Positions 60,649-64,000 of a stretch of DNA of 64,000 nucleotides are shown here, in pieces. Every line of letters begins with the position of its first letter. Within the stretch, counting starts at the first letter, position 1. The notes beneath the pieces are model-generated. The model made no database searches. It was not told the origin of the DNA and was given only the letters and a program-made list of their open reading frames with translations. Origin of the DNA: Oceanobacillus sp. HTM 045 (GTDB lineage Bacteria; Pseudomonadota; Alphaproteobacteria; Rhodobacterales; Rhodobacteraceae); NCBI GenBank assembly GCA_009733745.1, contig WNWL01000007.1, forward strand, positions 1 through 64,000. The letters run 5' to 3'. A program made the translations under genes and the position numbers.

Positions 60649-61028
60649 GACAGCTCGCGCTCCAGTTCGGGAAGTTCGCGTCGATCGGCGTGCTGGCGAC
60701 GCTGACCCACATCGCGGTCGCGGCGCTGATGCACTGGGTGCTGGGGGCGGGACCGCAGGGGGCGAACCTGGCCGGGTTCCTGATCGCGTCGGCGGTGACC
60801 TATTTCGGCAACCAGCGCTGGACCTTCGGCGGCGGGGCGCGGCACGGGCAGGCGCTGCGGCGCTTCCCGGTGATGGCGGCCGCGTCGCTCGGCTGTTCGA
60901 GCGGGGTGACCTGGCTGGCGACGGAGCAGTTCGGCTGGGGCTATGCCAGCGCGCTCCTGCTCGTGGCGGTGACGGTGCCGGCGGTGACCTTCGCGATCGC
61001 GAAGCTCTGGGTGTTCCGCGCGGGTTAG
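60645..61028 (+). CDS. GtrA-like flippase protein
   Basis: The 127-residue protein has four predicted membrane helices and the GtrA marks FGKFASIGVLATLTHIAVAALM, TYFGNQRWTF and FAIAKLWVF. GtrA proteins help to move bactoprenol-linked sugars across the inner membrane. It is the last gene of the GtrB-methyltransferase-GtrA operon and overlaps the convergent response-regulator gene by 4 bp. Confidence 0.92.
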   Translation: MRQLALQFGKFASIGVLATLTHIAVAALMHWVLGAGPQGANLAGFLIASAVTYFGNQRWTFGGGARHGQALRRFPVMAAASLGCSSGVTWLATEQFGWGYASALLLVAVTVPAVTFAIAKLWVFRAG

Positions 61029-61411
61029 GCGCGGGCCTCCTGCCGCTCCTCCGTCAGCGAGTCGACCCATGCGCCGAGCGCCTCGATGTTGACCGGCTTG
61101 GTCAGGTAGGTGGTCGCGCCCGCCATCATCCCGTCGGCGATGTCGCTCTTGTCCGCGTAGGCGGTGAGGAAGACGAAGGGCGTGTGGCCGAGGGCGGGAT
61201 ATTCCTTCTTCAGCCGGGCCAGCATCTGGTAGCCGTTCAGCTTCGGCATGTTGATGTCGCAGATGATGATGTCCGGCCGGTCGCGGGTGATGACCGCGAG
61301 TCCCTCCTCGCCGTTCTCGGCGGAGGAAACGGAGTGCCCCATGTCCTCGAGTTCTTCGCTGATGAGCTGCTTGAGGGGCCGTTCGTCCTCGACGAGGCAG
61401 ATCTTGACCAT
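61025..61411 (-). CDS. Single-domain response regulator (CheY-like)
   Basis: The 128-residue protein is a lone receiver domain: acidic pocket VEDE (7-10), phospho-acceptor Asp52 in IIICDINMPKLNGY, Thr in FLTAYAD, and Lys in YLTKPVN. It has no output domain, so it signals through protein contacts, perhaps in chemotaxis or a phosphorelay. No histidine kinase lies nearby. ATG 61411 is preceded by GGAAGGTG. Confidence 0.93.
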   Translation of the reverse strand: MVKICLVEDERPLKQLISEELEDMGHSVSSAENGEEGLAVITRDRPDIIICDINMPKLNGYQMLARLKKEYPALGHTPFVFLTAYADKSDIADGMMAGATTYLTKPVNIEALGAWVDSLTEERQEARA

Positions 61412-61542
61412 CGGAACACCTTCCGTACCGGGAACTCGCAATGCGCGGCGCGGGCCTCGCCCGGCACCTGTTCCGAAAATGGACCGACGGTATTGAAAGA
61501 ATCGCTAACGCGGCGCGGGGCGGGCGGAATTGTCTTTGGTTT

Positions 61543-62160
61543 TCAATTGGAACGAAGAACCTCGTACTGCACCTCGACGGTCCGCCCCGCGTTGACCGGC
61601 AGGATGTCCTGCGGGCAGCAGGACATTACGGCGATGCAGTCGAGTTCGGCGCGGAACACCACCTCGTCGCCCGGTTTCGAGACCGGCTCGCCCCATTCGG
61701 TAGCGCCGCCCTCGCCGACGGGGATGTTCATCCAGAGGTTCAGCGGGCTCGGCACCTCCGGCGCGTCCAGCCCGATGGCGCGCATCGCGGCGAGCAGGTT
61801 GTCGGTGCAGTTGTCGTGGTACCCGGTGCAGCCGAGCAGGCCGTAGCGGTAGTTGTCGCACGCGGCCATGAGCGTGTCGTGGATGCCGGGCGAGGAATCG
61901 GCCTCGAAATGCAGGATCGGCCGGCGGCGGTTGGTCACGAGGTCGTCGCCCGCGTGCGGGAAGATCCGCGTGAGGGTGGCGCGCAGATGCTCCATCGACA
62001 TGAACTCGCGCAGGTCCTCGGCATTGAAGGCCCAGAAATCCACCACCTGGTGGCCGTGGGTGTTGACGATGCGCAACCGGTCGCCCGCCGCGAGGCGCAC
62101 CGCACGCCCGCGCCGCGCGGGTACGGTTACGAGACCTTCTGTCTGGCTGTCCGATTCCAT
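61543..62160 (-). CDS. DUF1989 (urea carboxylase-associated) family protein
   Basis: The 205-residue protein matches DUF1989: VPARRGRAVRLAAGDRLRIVNTHGHQVVDFWAFNAED, SMEHLRATL, and CTGYHDNCTDNLLAAM with conserved His and Cys that may bind a metal. Relatives accompany urea and guanidine degradation genes, but none lie here. ATG 62160 has GGAGGGAGGG upstream. It is divergent from the transporter operon. Confidence 0.88.
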   Translation of the reverse strand: MESDSQTEGLVTVPARRGRAVRLAAGDRLRIVNTHGHQVVDFWAFNAEDLREFMSMEHLRATLTRIFPHAGDDLVTNRRRPILHFEADSSPGIHDTLMAACDNYRYGLLGCTGYHDNCTDNLLAAMRAIGLDAPEVPSPLNLWMNIPVGEGGATEWGEPVSKPGDEVVFRAELDCIAVMSCCPQDILPVNAGRTVEVQYEVLRSN

Positions 62161-62442
62161 GATGCGGCCCTCCCTCCGTCCCGGCTTGGGACCTGCCGAG
62201 AGTTGCGCGAAAGGCGCGCGCTGTCTACCGATGCCCCAGGTCTCTGGCACGCCACGCGCAAAGCGCATGGAAGGCGCGGAAATGGCCGGAAATGCTTGCA
62301 ACAGGGGCACAAACCTGAGACTTCGGGGTATGGCAACTGGTGGCTGAGACCGCCGGAAACAGAACTCTGGGGAGGGGAAACTGCGGAGCGACGATCGATC
62401 TGCGCCCTCCCGTTCGTGGCAAACTCCCGGGAGGAAACCAAC

Positions 62443-63537
62443 ATGAAGACCGACCTGACACGGCGCGTGGCGCTCGGCCTTGCCGCCGGTGCCCTCGCGC
62501 TCTCCGCGACCCCCGCCTCGGCGCAGGTGAGCTTCGAGGGCGAGACCATCGAGTGGATCATCCCGTTCAGCGAGGGTGGCGGCTCGGACAAGTGGGCGCG
62601 CTTCTACGCGCCGCTCCTGAGCGAGGCGCTGCCCGGCCAGCCGACCGTGGTGGTCAAGAACATGCCCGGCGCCGGCTCGACCAAGGGCGCAAACTGGTTC
62701 GCCGACAATGCCGACCCGGACGGGCTGATGATCCTCGGCACCTCGGGCTCGACGCAGTTCCCGTACCTCCTGAACGACCCGCGAGTGAAGTTCGACTACG
62801 CGGACTGGACCGTGGTGCTCGCGACCGCCACGGGCGGCGTCGCCTACATGCCGCCCGACCTTGCGGCGCAGTTCGAGTCCGACCCGCAGGCGCTGTTCGA
62901 GAACACCGTTTTCATCTACGGCTCGCAGGGCGCGACGCGCCTCGACCTCGTGCCGCTGCTGGCATGGGAGCTGCTGGGCATGCAGGTCGAGCCGATCTTC
63001 GGCCTCAAGGGCCGCGGCGACGGCCGGCTGATGTTCGAGCGCGGCGAGGCCAATATCGACTACCAGACCTCCTCGGCCTATCTCAGCAACGTCCTGCCGC
63101 TGGTCGAGCAGGGCCAGGCGGTCCCGGTGATGGCCTGGGGCGCGCTCGACCCCGATGGCAACATCGTCCGCGACCCGAGCTTCCCGGACATCCCGACCTT
63201 CAAGGAGGTCTATACCCGCATCAAGGGCGAGGAGCCCTCGGGTCCGGGCTGGGATGCATGGAAGGCGTTCTTCGTGGCCGGCTTCCCCGCGCAGAAGATG
63301 GTGTTCCTGCCGAAGGAGACGCCGCAGGAGATCGTCGACGCCTACACCGCGGCGTTCGAGACGATCATCGCGCGGCCCGACTTCAAGGAGGTCTCGCTGC
63401 CGCATCTCGGCGTCTACCCGCAGTCGACCGGCGCCGCCGCGAAGGTGCGGATGGAGCAGGGCACGGTGGTCAGCGAGGAGGCGAAGGACTGGGTAAAGAA
63501 CTGGCTCCGCGAGCGCTACGGCGTCGAGCTGGACTGA
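62443..63537 (+). CDS. Tripartite tricarboxylate transporter solute-binding protein (TctC-like)
   Basis: The 364-residue protein has a signal peptide (MKTDLTRRVALGLAAGALALSATPASA) and the Bug/TctC fold marks IEWIIPFSEGGGSDKWARF, VVVKNMPGAGSTKGANWF and GTSGSTQFPYLL. It binds a carboxylate in the periplasm and passes it to the TctAB permease. ATG 62443 follows GGGAGGAAACC. The permease gene starts 68 bp downstream. The substrate cannot be read from sequence. Confidence 0.92.
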   Translation: MKTDLTRRVALGLAAGALALSATPASAQVSFEGETIEWIIPFSEGGGSDKWARFYAPLLSEALPGQPTVVVKNMPGAGSTKGANWFADNADPDGLMILGTSGSTQFPYLLNDPRVKFDYADWTVVLATATGGVAYMPPDLAAQFESDPQALFENTVFIYGSQGATRLDLVPLLAWELLGMQVEPIFGLKGRGDGRLMFERGEANIDYQTSSAYLSNVLPLVEQGQAVPVMAWGALDPDGNIVRDPSFPDIPTFKEVYTRIKGEEPSGPGWDAWKAFFVAGFPAQKMVFLPKETPQEIVDAYTAAFETIIARPDFKEVSLPHLGVYPQSTGAAAKVRMEQGTVVSEEAKDWVKNWLRERYGVELD

Positions 63538-63605
63538 CCTGAACCTCGCGGCCGGCGGCGCGTGCGCCGCCGGTTTCCCCCTCCGCCGATTTGCCAGGAG
63601 GCCCG

Positions 63606-64000
63606 ATGGACCTCTTCGAGACCGCCCTGCCCGCCCTTGAGCAGGCCTTCGCGCTGATCCTCCAGCCGACCCAGATCATGTACCTCATCGCCGGGGTCCT
63701 GCTCGGGCTGTCGGTGGGCGTGTTCCCGGGCCTCGGCGGCATCGCCGGCCTGTCGCTCATGCTGCCGTTCCTCTACGGCATGGATCCGGTTTCGGGCCTG
63801 GCGATGATGGTCGGCCTCGTCGCGGTGATCCCGACATCGGACACCTTCGCCTCGGTACTCATGGGCATACCCGGCTCGTCGGCGAGCCAGGCGACCGTGC
63901 TCGACGGGTTCCCGATGGCGAAGCGGGGCGAGGCGGCGAAGGCGCTGGCGGCGGCATTCGTCTCGTCGCTGTTCGGCGGGCTGTTCGGCGCGGTCGTGCT
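63606..64000 (+). CDS. tctA: Tripartite tricarboxylate transporter permease TctA, N-terminal part
   Basis: The first 131 residues lie in the window; the gene continues beyond it. Several membrane helices are visible with the family mark LSVGVFPGLGGIAGLSLMLPFLYGM and IPGSSASQATVLDGFPMAKRGEAAKAL. It forms the large permease unit. No separate tctB gene lies between it and the binding protein, so tctB may follow or be fused. Confidence 0.93.
   Translation, partial: MDLFETALPALEQAFALILQPTQIMYLIAGVLLGLSVGVFPGLGGIAGLSLMLPFLYGMDPVSGLAMMVGLVAVIPTSDTFASVLMGIPGSSASQATVLDGFPMAKRGEAAKALAAAFVSSLFGGLFGAVV

Overview
The window looks like the chromosome of an alphaproteobacterium of the Rhodobacterales (Paracoccaceae/Roseobacteraceae) type. 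The backbone is very GC-rich. It carries crotonyl-CoA carboxylase/reductase (ethylmalonyl-CoA pathway) divergent from mmsA, a Rhodobacter-type ferredoxin-NADP reductase, a mitochondrial-type accessory complex I subunit, DUF2125 and DUF6778-like proteins, and the murA-DUF2948 pair. The order assignment is inferred from family knowledge, not from a phylogeny.

Layout. 1-29.6 kb is backbone: the 3' part of an initiator tRNA; an alpha/beta hydrolase-LuxR fusion next to a methyltransferase; a cupin; a proline-racemase-fold enzyme with an iron alcohol dehydrogenase; a CaiB-type CoA-transferase; fpr; an amidohydrolase; acyl-CoA dehydrogenase, SDR and complex I subunit genes; uvrB; a lipoprotein; an unusual small structured RNA with an 18-codon ORF (16.7-16.9 kb); mmsA/ccr; a RecD-like helicase; a DUF2125 protein; a YegP-like protein; and two tandem TPR-methyltransferase paralogues.

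29.7-54.0 kb is an integrated mobilizable element of about 24 kb, lower in GC and with different codon use. It lies against the 3' end of a tRNA-Thr(GGT) gene. An 18-bp imperfect copy of the tRNA end (15/18) marks the far left border, and a large serine recombinase sits at the right border. Transfer genes are a MobC-like protein, a relaxase without an N-terminal tyrosine, and a VirD4/TraG-type ATPase preceded by three small membrane proteins. Cargo is mostly defence-like: a TIR protein whose C-terminus looks like the tail of the ArdC antirestriction protein, with a YjzC-like gene just upstream; an orphan DPPY methyltransferase; a complete Hachiman system (hamA DUF1837 nuclease, hamB helicase); and a three-gene set of SPPY methyltransferase, 847-residue GHKL (MORC/MutL-like) ATPase and small helical protein, which I do not recognise as a named system. 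A formyltransferase and a protein with three ribbon-helix-helix-like segments complete the cargo. Non-coding parts of the element are rich in short hairpins, most strikingly at 46.5-46.8 kb.

54.1-64 kb returns to backbone: a lipoprotein, murA, DUF2948, msrC, a Cys/Met-metabolism PLP enzyme, a GtrB-methyltransferase-GtrA cluster, a single-domain response regulator, a DUF1989 protein, and the start of a tripartite tricarboxylate transporter operon that runs off the end.

Most interesting items: the SPPY methyltransferase-GHKL cassette, the structured RNA whose ribosome-binding site is a 15-nt complement of the expected 16S rRNA 3' end, the TIR-ArdC chimera, and an 18-nt intergenic motif found in two convergent gene gaps 46 kb apart.
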